This document shows positions 40,585 through 49,558 of a DNA stretch of 64,000 nucleotides, in pieces (positions within the stretch are counted from its first letter, which is position 1; each line of letters opens with the position of its first letter). The DNA is from Streptomyces violaceoruber. Lineage in GTDB: Bacteria; Actinomycetota; Actinomycetes; Streptomycetales; Streptomycetaceae. A model generated the notes under the pieces. It saw only the letters and a program-made list of their open reading frames with translations, was not told the DNA's origin and ran no database searches. The DNA lies in contig JODI01000012.1 in the NCBI GenBank assembly GCA_000720805.1, positions 62,001 to 126,000 of the forward strand, given 5' to 3'. A program made the position numbers and the translations under genes.

Positions 40585-42204
40585 ATGACTAGTCAGACCA
40601 CCATCGACGCGACGGGGCCGGGGAGCGGGAAACCGGCGTCCCCGTCGGACGGGGCCCCGGCCTCCGGGCTGCGCGGCCACCCTTGGTTCACGCTCATAAC
40701 CGTCGCGGTCGGGGTCATGATGGTGGCCCTCGACGGCACCATCGTCGCCATCGCCAACCCGGCCATCCAGCAGGACCTCAAGGCGAGCTTCGCCGACGTC
40801 CAGTGGATCACCAACGGCTACTTCCTCGCCCTCGCGGTCTCCCTGATCACCGCGGGCAAGCTCGGTGACCGCTTCGGACACCGGCAGACCTTCCTGATCG
40901 GCGTGGTCGGCTTCGCCGCCGCCTCCGGCGCCATCGGGATGTCCAGCAGCATCGCGCTGGTCGTCACCTTCCGCGTCCTGCAGGGTCTGTTCGGCGCGTT
41001 GCTGATGCCGGCCGCGCTGGGTCTGTTGCGGGCGACCTTCCCGGCCGAGAAGCTCAACATGGCCATCGGCATCTGGGGCATGGTCATCGGCGCCTCCACG
41101 GCCGGCGGCCCGATCCTCGGCGGTGTGCTGGTCGAGCACGTCAACTGGCAGTCCGTGTTCTTCATCAACGTGCCGGTCGGCGTCCTGGCCGTGGTCCTCG
41201 GCGTCCTGATCCTGCGCGACCACCGCGCCGAGAACGCGCCGCGCTCCTTCGACATCCTCGGCATCGTGCTGTTGTCCGGCGCGATGTTCTGCCTGGTCTG
41301 GGCCCTCATCAAGGCTCCCGCCTGGGGCTGGGGCGACGGCAAGACCTGGACCTTCGTCGTCGCGTCCGTGGTCGGCTTCGCGCTCTTCGCCTTCTGGGAG
41401 ACGAAGGTCAAGGAGCCGCTGATCCCGCTGGCACTGTTCCGCTCCGTCCCGCTGTCCGCGGGTGTGGTGCTGATGGTGCTGATGGCCATCGCCTTCATGG
41501 GCGGCCTGTTCTTCGTGACGTTCTACCTCCAGAACGTCCACGGGATGAGCCCCATCGACGCGGGCCTGCACCTCCTCCCGCTCACCGGCATGATGATCGT
41601 CGGCTCCCCGCTGGCGGGCGCGATGATCACCAAGCTGGGCCCGCGGATCCCGCTGGCCGGCGGTATGGCGGCCACCGCGATCGCCATGTACGGCATGTCC
41701 ACGCTGGAGACGGACACCGGCAGCGCCGCCATGTCCCTCTGGTTCGCCCTGCTGGGCCTCGGCCTCGCGCCCGTCATGGTCGGTGCCACCGAAGTCATCG
41801 TCGGCAACGCCCCGATGGAGCTCTCCGGTGTGGCCGGCGGCCTCCAGCAGGCCGCGATGCAGATCGGCGGCAGCCTCGGTACGGCCGTCCTGGGCGCCGT
41901 GATGGCCTCCAAGGTCGACAGCGACCTCGCGGGCAACTGGAAGGACGCGGGTCTCCCGGAGCTCAACCCGGCCCAGCTCCACCAGGCCTCGGAAGCGGTC
42001 CAGGTCGGTATGGCGCCGGTCGCCCCGAACACCCCGGCGCCGGTCGCCGCGAAGATCGCCGACGTCGCGCACGACACCTTCATCTCCGGGATGAGCCTGG
42101 CGTCCCTGGTCGCCTGCGGAGTCGCCGCTGTCGCCATCCTGGTCGCGCTGCTCACCAAGCGCGGCGAGAACGCGGAGGCGGGAGCGGGCGTCGGCCACAT
42201 CTGA
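40585..42204 (+). CDS. MFS transporter, DHA2 (14-helix) drug efflux family
   Basis: 539 aa proton-driven exporter. About 14 hydrophobic helices. DHA2 motifs: VALDGTIVAIANPAIQQDL in helix one, QWITNGYFLALA, motif A GKLGDRFGHRQTF between helices two and three, and antiporter motif C-like GASTAGGPILGGVL in helix five. The substrate is unknown; related pumps export antibiotics or antiseptics. Controlled by the divergent TetR gene. ATG 40585 fits a leaderless promoter. Confidence 0.93.
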   Translation: MTSQTTIDATGPGSGKPASPSDGAPASGLRGHPWFTLITVAVGVMMVALDGTIVAIANPAIQQDLKASFADVQWITNGYFLALAVSLITAGKLGDRFGHRQTFLIGVVGFAAASGAIGMSSSIALVVTFRVLQGLFGALLMPAALGLLRATFPAEKLNMAIGIWGMVIGASTAGGPILGGVLVEHVNWQSVFFINVPVGVLAVVLGVLILRDHRAENAPRSFDILGIVLLSGAMFCLVWALIKAPAWGWGDGKTWTFVVASVVGFALFAFWETKVKEPLIPLALFRSVPLSAGVVLMVLMAIAFMGGLFFVTFYLQNVHGMSPIDAGLHLLPLTGMMIVGSPLAGAMITKLGPRIPLAGGMAATAIAMYGMSTLETDTGSAAMSLWFALLGLGLAPVMVGATEVIVGNAPMELSGVAGGLQQAAMQIGGSLGTAVLGAVMASKVDSDLAGNWKDAGLPELNPAQLHQASEAVQVGMAPVAPNTPAPVAAKIADVAHDTFISGMSLASLVACGVAAVAILVALLTKRGENAEAGAGVGHI

Positions 42205-42567
42205 CACCGGCTGCGGCGCCCGCCGAACTGGGGCGGAAACAGGCGGAGTTCCCCTATCAGGGTGACAACGCTAAAGATTCCTCGCCCCCGGCGGGCGCCG
42301 CACGTCACAGTGGGTCAAGCCCTCCGGTACGGCACATTCCCCGGGCAGGTTCTGGGAGTTCGTGCTGGTTCGTACGCATTCGTGCGGTTCGTACGCTTCC
42401 ATACGGTCCGTACGAGTTCGTACGACGAGGGGGCGACCGGTGCTGCGGCGCGCTGCCGGAGGGGGGCGGCGCGCCGCAAGGCCGGAGGATTGGGAAGCGC
42501 AGCGTGGGTACTCGCGTCTTTGAACCCGGAACGACCCGAATCAACCGAGGGGTTCAGGGAGTTGATG
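42205..42567. other. Intergenic region with CGTACG repeat cluster
   Basis: 363 bases between the MFS gene and the DUF4190 gene. It holds four CGTACG hexamers at 42371, 42390, 42409 and 42419 (spacing 19, 19 and 10), three of them inside TTCGTACG, plus two TTCGTGC copies. Downstream the DNA is GC-rich without a clear -10 box. No convincing gene was seen. Confidence 0.7.
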
Positions 42568-42873
42568 ATGGCGGGCTTCGGACAAGGAACGCGCAAGTAC
42601 CCCCGCTCACGTGGCCGGACGTGGTCACGGACCGGGCCGGATCGCGCGACGCTGGAAATCATCGGAGTCATCTGTGCCGTCGCCGGATTCTTTGTGCTGG
42701 GGATCATCCTCGGCCCAGCGGCGATCGTCTGCGGCTGGCTCGCCATGGGCCGCACCTGGACGGGAACCCGCTCGGTGCCGGCCCTGATCGCTGTGGTCCT
42801 GGGCGCCATCGACACGCTCCTGGCGGTCATCTGGCTCGCTGGAGCGGCCACCCCGGGGACAGGTCTGTTCTGA
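42568..42873 (+). CDS. Small DUF4190-like membrane protein
   Basis: 101 aa. A basic cytoplasmic N-tail (GQGTRKYPRSRGRTWSRTG) precedes two membrane helices (about residues 31-58 and 68-92) with LEIIGVICAVAGFFVLGIIL and a GWLAMGR turn, the DUF4190 pattern. AGGGA lies 7 nt before the second of two adjacent ATGs. Function unknown. It ends 19 nt before a strong terminator. Confidence 0.75.
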   Translation: MAGFGQGTRKYPRSRGRTWSRTGPDRATLEIIGVICAVAGFFVLGIILGPAAIVCGWLAMGRTWTGTRSVPALIAVVLGAIDTLLAVIWLAGAATPGTGLF

Positions 42874-42892
42874 CCCCGGGACTGTGAGGGAA

Positions 42893-42920
42893 GGGCCCCC
42901 GGTGGGACGACCGGGGGCCC
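42893..42920. terminator. Perfect GC hairpin terminator
   Basis: GGGCCCCCGGT (42893-42903), loop GGGACG, ACCGGGGGCCC (42910-42920). Follows the small membrane protein gene; the channel gene converges from the other side. Confidence 0.8.
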
Positions 42921-42975
42921 ACCCACGTCCGCACCCCGTCCGCCCCTCAACCGCCCCCCGCGACGCCAGTCATCT

Positions 42976-43093
42976 CTCGTCGCCGGTCAGCTCGTCGCCG
43001 GTCGTCTCTCTTCACTCGTCATCTCTACCTTCACTCGTCATCTCTACGCGCCGGATCTCTCCACAGGCTCTACGCGCCGGATCTCTCGACAGG
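42976..43093 (-). repeat. Nested tandem repeats at the end of the channel gene
   Basis: Three back-to-back families: 13-bp CTCGTCGCCGGTC twice with period 15 (42976 and 42991); CTTCACTCGTCATCTCTAC twice, perfect 19 bp (43010 and 43029); and a 26-bp unit beginning CTCTACGCGCCGGATCTCTC twice (43042 and 43068, one mismatch). The last copy contains the TAG stop of the channel gene. Confidence 0.85.
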
Positions 43094-43816
43094 CGTCTTC
43101 CGCAACGCCGCGACCTCGGCCCGCAGCGCCCGCACCTCGGCCGCCAGCTCCCGGATCGCCTCCGTCTGCCGCTGTTCCTCCACGTCGTCCTTCTCGAACC
43201 GCTCGATGAACCACGCGGCGATGTTCGCGGTCACCACACCCAGCAACGCGATCCCGGACAGCATCAGCCCGACCGCGATGATCCGGCCCAGGCCGGTGGT
43301 CGGCGCGTGGTCCCCGTACCCGACGGTCGTCATCGTCGTGAAGGACCACCACACGGCGTCACCCAGCGTCCGGATGTTCCCGTCCGGCGACGCCCGCTCC
43401 ACCGACAGCACGGCCAGCGACCCGAACATCAGCAGGCCCACCACGGCCCCCGCGACATACGTGGTCACCCGGATCTGCGAGGCCATCCGCGCCCGTCGCC
43501 CCACCAGCAGCAGCGTCGAGACGAGCCGCAGCAGCCGCAGCGGCTGGAACATCGGCAGCACCACCGCGCACAGGTCCAGCCAGTGGGTGCGGACGAACTC
43601 GCGCCGGTACGGAGTGAGCGCGAGGCGCACCACGTAGTCCGCCGCGAACGCCCCCCAGACCGTCCACTCGGCCACCGTGCAGGCGAAGGTCACGGACGAC
43701 CCGGCGGAGGTGTCCACGATCGGTACCGCGTAGGCCACGGCGAACAGCAGGGCGAGCGCCAGCAGCGGTCGTTGCGTCCAGTGCTCCCACCGGGCCTGGG
43801 CCGAGAGTTGCTTCAT
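43070..43816 (-). CDS. Voltage-gated-like potassium channel
   Basis: 248 aa, six-helix ion channel subunit. The selectivity filter is TVGYGD (Thr164-Asp169) in a pore loop WWSFTTMTTVGYGD. An S4-like helix near residues 90-118 carries repeated arginines (PLRLLRLV, GRRARM). S5 and S6 flank the pore, and a C-terminal coiled coil (EEQRQTEAIRELAAEVRALR, about 215-240) should tetramerise. ATG at 43814-43816. Minus-strand TACGAT 6 nt upstream suggests a leaderless mRNA. Its stop lies in a 26-bp tandem repeat. Confidence 0.93.
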   Translation of the reverse strand: MKQLSAQARWEHWTQRPLLALALLFAVAYAVPIVDTSAGSSVTFACTVAEWTVWGAFAADYVVRLALTPYRREFVRTHWLDLCAVVLPMFQPLRLLRLVSTLLLVGRRARMASQIRVTTYVAGAVVGLLMFGSLAVLSVERASPDGNIRTLGDAVWWSFTTMTTVGYGDHAPTTGLGRIIAVGLMLSGIALLGVVTANIAAWFIERFEKDDVEEQRQTEAIRELAAEVRALRAEVAALRKTPVERSGA

Positions 43817-43822
43817 GTCCGC

Positions 43823-43828
43823 ATCGTA
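43823..43828 (-). promoter_or_regulatory. -10 box for leaderless channel mRNA
   Basis: Minus-strand TACGAT lies 6 nt before the ATG at 43816, between the aceE terminator and the channel gene. Confidence 0.45.
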
Positions 43829-43838
43829 AAGAAGCGGT

Positions 43839-43871
43839 AAGGGCGGTGGAGCCGCAAGCTCCACCGCCCTT
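43839..43871. terminator. aceE terminator
   Basis: AAGGGCGGTGGAGC (43839-43852), loop CGCAA, GCTCCACCGCCCTT (43858-43871): a perfect 14-bp stem 25 nt after the aceE stop. It separates aceE from the channel gene on the same strand. Confidence 0.85.
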
Positions 43872-43895
43872 CCGCCGTTCACGTCCCGCGCTGTG

Positions 43896-46643
43896 TCACG
43901 CGTCGCCGCCCGCGGCCCCCGGATCGGCAGCCGACACGTCGAGCAGCTGGTACCGGTCGATCGCCTGCTTGAGCACCGACCGGTCGACCTTGCCCTCCCT
44001 GGCCAGCTCGGTCAGCACGCCCACCACGATCGACTGTGCGTCGATGTGGAAGAACCGCCGGGCCGCGCCCCGGGTGTCCGCGAAGCCGAAGCCGTCGGCG
44101 CCCAGCGACTGGTACGTCCCCGGCACCCACCGTGCGATCTGGTCCGGAACCGATCGCATCCAGTCGGAGACGGCCACGAACGGACCCTGCGCGTCGGCCA
44201 GCTTCCGGGTCACGTACGGCACCCGCTGCTCCTCCTCCGGATGCAGCAGGTTGTACTCCTCGCAGGCCACGGCCTCACGCCGCAGCTCGTTCCAGGAGGT
44301 CGCCGACCAGACGTCGGCCTTCACGTTCCACTCCTCGGCGAGGAGCTTCTGCGCCTCGACCGCCCACGGAACCGCGACACCCGAGGCCATGATCTGCGCG
44401 GGAATCGACCCCGAGGTGCCCTCGCTGAAGCGGTAGACGCCCTTGACGATGCCCTCGGCGTCCACGTTCGCCGGCTCGGCCGGGTGCTGGATGGGCTCGT
44501 TGTAGACGGTGAGGTAGTAGAAGACGTCCTCGCCGTGCGGGTGCTCCTCGGAGCCGCCGTACATCCGCCGCAGACCGTCCTTGACGATGTGCGCGATCTC
44601 GAACCCGAAGGCGGGGTCGTACGCCACACAGCCCGGGTTGGTGGAGGCGAGCAGCTGCGAGTGGCCGTCCGCGTGCTGCAGGCCCTCACCGGTCAGAGTC
44701 GTACGGCCGGCGGTCGCCCCCAGCACGAAACCACGCGCCAGCTGGTCCGACATCTGCCAGAACTGGTCGCCGGTGCGCTGGAACCCGAACATCGAGTAGA
44801 AGACGTACACCGGGATCAGCGGCTCGCCGTGCGTGGCGTACGCCGAACCCGCCGCGATCAGCGAGGCCGTGCAGCCCGCCTCCGAGATGCCGTCGTGCAG
44901 CATCTGCCCCTGCGGCGACTCCTTGTAGGCGAGCAGCAGGTCCCGGTCCACGGCCTCGTACTGCTGGCCGAGGGGGTTGTAGATCTTCGCACTCGGGAAG
45001 AAGGAGTCCATGCCGAACGTGCGGTACTCGTCCGGCGCGATCAGCACGAACCGCTTGCCGATCTCCTTGTCCCGCATGAGGTCCTTGAGCAGTCGCACGA
45101 ACGCCATGGTGGTGGCGATGGACTGCTGGCCGGAGCCCTTCTTCACGGTCGCGTACAACTTCTCGTCCGGCAGTGCGAGCGGCTTCGAGCGCACCACGCG
45201 CGTGGGGACGTATCCGCCGCACCCCTTGCGGCGGTCGTGCATGTACTGGATCTCCTCCGAGTCGCGGCCCGGGTGGTAGTACGGCGGCGCGCCGGACTCC
45301 AGTTCCTTGTCGGAGATCGGCAGGTGCAGCCGGTCGCGGAACCGCTTGAGGTCGTCGACCGTCAGCTTCTTCATCTGGTGCGTGGCGTTGCGGCCCTCGA
45401 AGTTGGGACCCAGCGTCCAGCCCTTGATGGTCTTGGCCAGGATGACCGTCGGCTGACCCTTGTGCTCGACGGCCGCCTTGTAGGCCGCGAAGATCTTCCG
45501 GTGGTCGTGGCCGCCGCGCCCCAGGTGCAGGATCTGGTCGTCGGTCATGTTCTCGACCATCGCGCGCAGCCGGTGGTCGTCGCCGAAGAAGTGGTCGCGG
45601 ATGTACGCGCCGGTCTCGGTGGCGTACGTCTGGAACTGGCCGTCCGGCGTCGTGTTCATCTTGTTGACCAGCACACCGTCGCGGTCCTGCGCGAGCAGCG
45701 GGTCCCAGGTGCGGTCCCACACCAGCTTGATCACGTTCCAGCCGGCCCCCCGGAAGATCGACTCCAGCTCCTGGATGATCTTGCCGTTGCCGCGCACCGG
45801 ACCGTCGAGCCGCTGCAGGTTGCAGTTGACCACGAAGGTCAGGTTGTCCAGGCCCTCACGAGCGGCGATGGACAGCTGGCCGAGCGACTCCGGCTCGTCC
45901 ATCTCGCCGTCGCCCAGGAACGCCCACACGTGCGACTTCGAGGTGTCGGCGATGTCGCGCGCGTGCATGTAGCGGTTCATCCGCGCCTGGTAGATCGCGC
46001 CGATCGGGCCGAGGCCCATGGACACGGTCGGGAACTCCCAGAAGTCCGGCATCAGCCGCGGGTGCGGGTAGCTGGACAGGCCGTACGGCGCCTTCGACTT
46101 CTCCTGGCGGAACCCGTCCAGATTCTGCTCGCTGAGGCGGTCCAGCAGGTACGCGCGGGCGTAGATGCCCGGCGAGGCGTGGCCCTGGAAGAAGACCTGG
46201 TCGCCGCCGTCGCCCTCGTCCTTGCCGCGGAAGAAGTGGTTGAAGCCGACGTCGTAGAGCGAGGCGGAGGAGGCGAAGGTGGCGATGTGGCCGCCGACAC
46301 CGATGCCGGGGCGCTGGGCGCGGGAGACCATCACGGCCGCGTTCCAGCGGGTCGCGTTGAGGATCTTCCGCTCGATCTCCTCGTTGCCCGGGAAGAACGG
46401 CTCGGCCCTGGTGGGGATGGTGTTGACGTAGTCCGTGCTGCGCATCTCGGGCACGGCCACGCGCTTCTCGCGGGCCCGCTCGATCAGGCGCAGCATCAGG
46501 TAGCGGGCCCGCTCACGGCCGCGCTCGTCGACGGCGGCGTCGAGGGAGTCGAGCCACTCCTGGGTTTCCTCGGGATCGAAGTCAGGAACCTGACTCGGAA
46601 GGCCGCCAATGATGATCGGGTTGCGATCGGATCCGGAAGCCAC
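43896..46643 (-). CDS. aceE: Pyruvate dehydrogenase E1 component (homodimeric)
   Basis: 915 aa thiamine-diphosphate enzyme that decarboxylates pyruvate and passes the acetyl group to a lipoyl E2. Full length for AceE. The opening [20 protein letters not shown] and [12 protein letters not shown] are typical. The ThDP-binding GDG motif is in [13 protein letters not shown] and continues to [20 protein letters not shown]. Later parts are [20 protein letters not shown] and [20 protein letters not shown] start at 46641-46643 with AAGGA 5 nt upstream. No E2 or E3 gene lies near, as usual in streptomycetes. Confidence 0.97.
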   Translation of the reverse strand: MASGSDRNPIIIGGLPSQVPDFDPEETQEWLDSLDAAVDERGRERARYLMLRLIERAREKRVAVPEMRSTDYVNTIPTRAEPFFPGNEEIERKILNATRWNAAVMVSRAQRPGIGVGGHIATFASSASLYDVGFNHFFRGKDEGDGGDQVFFQGHASPGIYARAYLLDRLSEQNLDGFRQEKSKAPYGLSSYPHPRLMPDFWEFPTVSMGLGPIGAIYQARMNRYMHARDIADTSKSHVWAFLGDGEMDEPESLGQLSIAAREGLDNLTFVVNCNLQRLDGPVRGNGKIIQELESIFRGAGWNVIKLVWDRTWDPLLAQDRDGVLVNKMNTTPDGQFQTYATETGAYIRDHFFGDDHRLRAMVENMTDDQILHLGRGGHDHRKIFAAYKAAVEHKGQPTVILAKTIKGWTLGPNFEGRNATHQMKKLTVDDLKRFRDRLHLPISDKELESGAPPYYHPGRDSEEIQYMHDRRKGCGGYVPTRVVRSKPLALPDEKLYATVKKGSGQQSIATTMAFVRLLKDLMRDKEIGKRFVLIAPDEYRTFGMDSFFPSAKIYNPLGQQYEAVDRDLLLAYKESPQGQMLHDGISEAGCTASLIAAGSAYATHGEPLIPVYVFYSMFGFQRTGDQFWQMSDQLARGFVLGATAGRTTLTGEGLQHADGHSQLLASTNPGCVAYDPAFGFEIAHIVKDGLRRMYGGSEEHPHGEDVFYYLTVYNEPIQHPAEPANVDAEGIVKGVYRFSEGTSGSIPAQIMASGVAVPWAVEAQKLLAEEWNVKADVWSATSWNELRREAVACEEYNLLHPEEEQRVPYVTRKLADAQGPFVAVSDWMRSVPDQIARWVPGTYQSLGADGFGFADTRGAARRFFHIDAQSIVVGVLTELAREGKVDRSVLKQAIDRYQLLDVSAADPGAAGGDA

Positions 46644-47109
46644 GCTGTTCCTTACCTGTCAGAGGGCTGCATTTCCCTGGGGTTCGCTGGGTTTTTCGCT
46701 GGGTTCTCGGTATGCCTGCACCGTTCCCCATCGTGTACCTCGGCGCGGCAAACGTCACCTCTACTGTGGGGTAACTCGACCTTGGTCCGGCGGTCGGGGT
46801 CGGCTTGGCCGGCACATGGTCGAGAGCCACGTCCCCCGCTCTGTCCCCATGGAAGGTTCCCAAACGCACAAACGGGGCAGAAAGGTGTGGGCTGTGTCAC
46901 TCCCGGACTGGGGCGGTGTGCCGTAAGTTGCGGCGACACGGCCCGGAACGTCACCGTTTCGGCGGTCTGAACGGCCGGGTACTTGCGCGATCCGCCCCGC
47001 CCGTGTGGACTACGGCCAATGCTTCGCGCACGCGCGTGGCTAAGACTCCCCCCAAGTCCTGAACGGACTCGGGGGGACACCCATCCAAAACATGATCAGG
47101 AGGCAACCC
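46644..47109. other. Divergent intergenic region between aceE and DUF3052 gene
   Basis: 466 bases with promoters for both sides. I found no coding frame with a ribosome site. A GACCAAGGTC inverted repeat (minus strand, near 46780) may be regulatory. At 47047-47077 a strong hairpin sits in the DUF3052 leader. Confidence 0.55.
47047..47077 (+). promoter_or_regulatory. Hairpin in the leader of the DUF3052 gene
   Basis: TCCCCCC (47047-47053) and AGTCC (47055-47059) pair with GGACT (47065-47069) and GGGGGGA (47071-47077) around a TGAAC loop. It lies 32 nt upstream of the GTG start and 18-20 nt before the ribosome site. It could be a terminator of short upstream RNA or a 5' stabiliser. Confidence 0.5.
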
Positions 47110-47547
47110 GTGAGCGCGACCGCGGACCACGCGGAGGAGCGGACGAACCCTGCCGTCAGGCTGGGGTTCCAGCCCGAGCAGGTGGTCCAGGAGATCGGCT
47201 ACGACGACGACGTAGACCAGGAACTCCGCGAGGCCATTGAGGAAGTCATCGGCAGCGACCTTGTGGATGAGGACTACGACGATGTAGCCGATGCCGTGGT
47301 GCTGTGGTTCCGCGACGAGGACGGCGACCTGACGGATGTGCTGGTGGATGCCATCACGTACATCGAGGAGGGTGGCTCGATCCTGCTGCTGACGCCGAAG
47401 ACCGGCCGGGACGGCTACGTGGAGCCCAGCGACATCTCCGAAGCCGCGACGACCGCCGGGCTCTCCGCGTCGAAGAGCGTCAGCGTCGGCAAGGACTGGA
47501 GCGGCAGCCGGCTGGTGACGCCGAAGGCCGCGAAGTCGAAGAAGTAA
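47110..47547 (+). CDS. DUF3052 family protein
   Basis: 145 aa acidic cytosolic protein of an actinobacterial family of unknown function. Core: [20 protein letters not shown], then [35 protein letters not shown], and a C-terminal [16 protein letters not shown] with a basic tail KAAKSKK. The GTG start follows AGGAGG by 6 nt. It lies between aceE and a peroxiredoxin and is followed by a perfect terminator, so it is a single-gene unit. Confidence 0.9.
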   Translation: MSATADHAEERTNPAVRLGFQPEQVVQEIGYDDDVDQELREAIEEVIGSDLVDEDYDDVADAVVLWFRDEDGDLTDVLVDAITYIEEGGSILLLTPKTGRDGYVEPSDISEAATTAGLSASKSVSVGKDWSGSRLVTPKAAKSKK

Positions 47548-47559
47548 CCCTGGAACGCA

Positions 47560-47589
47560 GGACGGGCCGGCACCACCGCCGGCCCGTCC
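47560..47589 (+). terminator. Terminator after the DUF3052 gene
   Basis: GGACGGGCCGGC (47560-47571), loop ACCACC, GCCGGCCCGTCC (47578-47589), a perfect 12-bp stem 13 nt after the stop. Confidence 0.85.
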
Positions 47590-47674
47590 GATGCCGTGCC
47601 CGGTCCGTCGTGTTTTCCGGAGCGCCCTAGGGTGGGGGCCACCCGAACAGCCCCACCGAAGGGAAATCCAGGAA

Positions 47675-48133
47675 ATGGCGATCCAGGTCGGCGAGAAGGC
47701 CCCCGACTTCGAGCTGAAGGACAACCACGGCGCGACCGTGAAGCTGTCCGACTTCCGAGGCGACAAGAACGTCGTCCTGCTGTTCTACCCCTTCGCCTTC
47801 ACCGGCGTGTGCACCGGCGAGCTGTGCGAGCTGCGTGACAACCTGCCGCAGTTCTCCGACCGCGACACCCAGCTGCTCGCCGTGTCGAACGACTCCATCC
47901 ACACCCTGCGTGTCTTCGCCGAGCAGGAGGGCCTCGAGTACCCCCTGCTGAGTGACTTCTGGCCGCACGGCGAGGTCTCCCGCGCCTACGGCGTCTTCGC
48001 CGAGGACAAGGGCTGCGCGGTGCGCGGCACCTTCGTCATCGACAAGGCGGGCGTCGTCCGCTGGACCGTCGTGAACGCCCTGCCGGACGCGCGCGACCTG
48101 AACGAGTACGTCAAGGCGCTCGACACCCTGTGA
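47675..48133 (+). CDS. Peroxiredoxin, AhpE/Bcp type
   Basis: 152 aa thiol peroxidase reducing hydrogen peroxide and organic peroxides. Peroxidatic Cys46 in [14 protein letters not shown], with a second Cys51 five residues on, as in AhpE/BCP-like enzymes, and the conserved Pro39 and Thr43 before it. AGGAA lies next to the ATG. A TAGGGT about 45 nt upstream is a plausible -10 box. The gene precedes the TerD genes on the same strand, 113 nt apart; joint stress function is possible but not shown. Confidence 0.92.
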   Translation: MAIQVGEKAPDFELKDNHGATVKLSDFRGDKNVVLLFYPFAFTGVCTGELCELRDNLPQFSDRDTQLLAVSNDSIHTLRVFAEQEGLEYPLLSDFWPHGEVSRAYGVFAEDKGCAVRGTFVIDKAGVVRWTVVNALPDARDLNEYVKALDTL

Positions 48134-48246
48134 TTGTTCGGGTCCAGGGACTGCGGTGTGCGGGAACCCGTCACTAGGATCGAACCGTTGATCCGACATC
48201 AGACGCACGGCGGGGCTCCCCGCCCCTGGACACCAATGGAGGACTC

Positions 48247-48822
48247 GTGGGAGTCAGCCTCAGCAAGGGCGGCAACGTATCACTGAGCAAGGAGGCGCCG
48301 GGCCTGACCGCGGTCATCGTCGGCCTCGGGTGGGACGTCCGCACCACGACCGGCACCGACTTCGACCTGGACGCCAGCGCGCTGCTGCTGAACTCGGCGG
48401 GCAAGGTGGCCAGCGACGCGAACTTCGTCTTCTTCAACAACCTCAAGAGCGCCGACGGCTCGGTCGAGCACACCGGTGACAACATCACCGGTGAGGGTGA
48501 GGGCGACGACGAGCAGATCAAGGTCAACCTCGCCGCCGTCCCGGCCGACGTCGACAAGATCGTGTTCCCGGTGTCTATCTACGACGCCGAGAACCGCCAG
48601 CAGTCCTTCGGTCAGGTGCGCAACGCGTTCATCCGCGTCGTGAACCAGGCCGGCGAGGCGGAGATCGCCCGGTACGACCTGTCCGAGGACGCCTCCACCG
48701 AGACGGCCATGGTCTTCGGCGAGCTCTACCGCAACGGCGCGGAGTGGAAGTTCCGCGCCATCGGCCAGGGCTACGCGTCGGGCCTGCGCGGCATCGCCCA
48801 GGACTTCGGCGTCAACGTCTGA
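48247..48822 (+). CDS. TerD family protein, copy 1
   Basis: 191 aa TerD-domain protein. These cytosolic beta-sandwich proteins bind calcium through paired acidic loops; here [12 protein letters not shown] (Asp38, 40, 42) and EHTGDN...GEGDDE. The whole chain is one TerD domain with the family ends [20 protein letters not shown] and DFGVNV. GTG start with GGAGGA 4 nt upstream. It is adjacent to a second TerD, a TerC-family and a TerA-like gene. I recall S. coelicolor TerD genes from this region (tdd7/tdd8) affecting differentiation. Confidence 0.93.
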   Translation: MGVSLSKGGNVSLSKEAPGLTAVIVGLGWDVRTTTGTDFDLDASALLLNSAGKVASDANFVFFNNLKSADGSVEHTGDNITGEGEGDDEQIKVNLAAVPADVDKIVFPVSIYDAENRQQSFGQVRNAFIRVVNQAGEAEIARYDLSEDASTETAMVFGELYRNGAEWKFRAIGQGYASGLRGIAQDFGVNV

Positions 48823-48933
48823 GCCGACCCAGCCGACCGAGAGCTTCACCGTCCGGCGCCGCACGGTTTGCGTGCGGCGCCGGACGCGCAGGACAAGCAG
48901 AGAAGCACCACCGTCTCGGGGAGGGACCAGCAC

Positions 48934-49509
48934 ATGGGCGTCACGCTCGCCAAGGGAGGCAACGTCTCCTTGTCCAAGGCCGCACCCAACCTCACCCAGG
49001 TGATGGTCGGGCTCGGCTGGGACGCGCGCTCCACCACCGGAGCCGACTTCGACCTCGACGCCAGCGCCCTGATGTGCAGCAACGGGCGGGTGCTGGGCGA
49101 CGAGTGGTTCATCTTCTACAACCAGCTCAAGAGCCCGGACGGCTCGGTCGAGCACACCGGGGACAACCTCACCGGCGAGGGCGAGGGTGACGACGAGTCG
49201 ATCCTGATCGACCTCTCCAAGGTGCCGGCCCAGATCGACAAGATCGTCTTCCCGGTCTCGATCCATGACGCCGACAACCGGGGACAGACCTTCGGCCAGG
49301 TCAGCAACGCCTTCATCCGCGTGGTCAACCAGGCCGACGGCCAGGAACTCGCGCGCTACGACCTCAGCGAGGACGCCTCCACCGAGACCGCGATGATTTT
49401 CGGTGAGGTCTACCGCTACCAGGGCGAATGGAAGTTCCGGGCGGTGGGACAGGGGTACGCGTCGGGGCTGCGGGGCATCGCTCTAGACTTCGGAGTCAAC
49501 GTTTCGTAA
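48934..49509 (+). CDS. TerD family protein, copy 2
   Basis: 191 aa, same length and about 70-75% similar by eye to the preceding protein, so a tandem duplicate. Same acidic calcium loops ([12 protein letters not shown] and GEGDDES) and ending DFGVNVS. ATG at 48934 with GGAGGGA 8 nt upstream, 111 nt after copy 1. Probably cotranscribed with the TerC gene 49 nt downstream. Streptomyces homologues of this type have been linked to morphological development. Confidence 0.93.
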   Translation: MGVTLAKGGNVSLSKAAPNLTQVMVGLGWDARSTTGADFDLDASALMCSNGRVLGDEWFIFYNQLKSPDGSVEHTGDNLTGEGEGDDESILIDLSKVPAQIDKIVFPVSIHDADNRGQTFGQVSNAFIRVVNQADGQELARYDLSEDASTETAMIFGEVYRYQGEWKFRAVGQGYASGLRGIALDFGVNVS

Positions 49510-49558
49510 AGCCGAGTACGGCGCGGGGGAGACCCGTACACACACGATTGGGTAGCCA

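Noticed and set aside
43893..46970. 1025-codon plus-strand open frame opposite aceE
   Set aside because: It is the antisense mirror of a well-supported gene; GC-rich third positions suppress stops on the other strand. No ribosome site and low-complexity Arg/Val/Leu/His composition.
46652..47080. 142-codon minus-strand frame in the aceE leader region
   Set aside because: No ribosome site, Arg/Ser/Pro-rich, and it overlaps the promoter region and leader hairpin of the DUF3052 gene.
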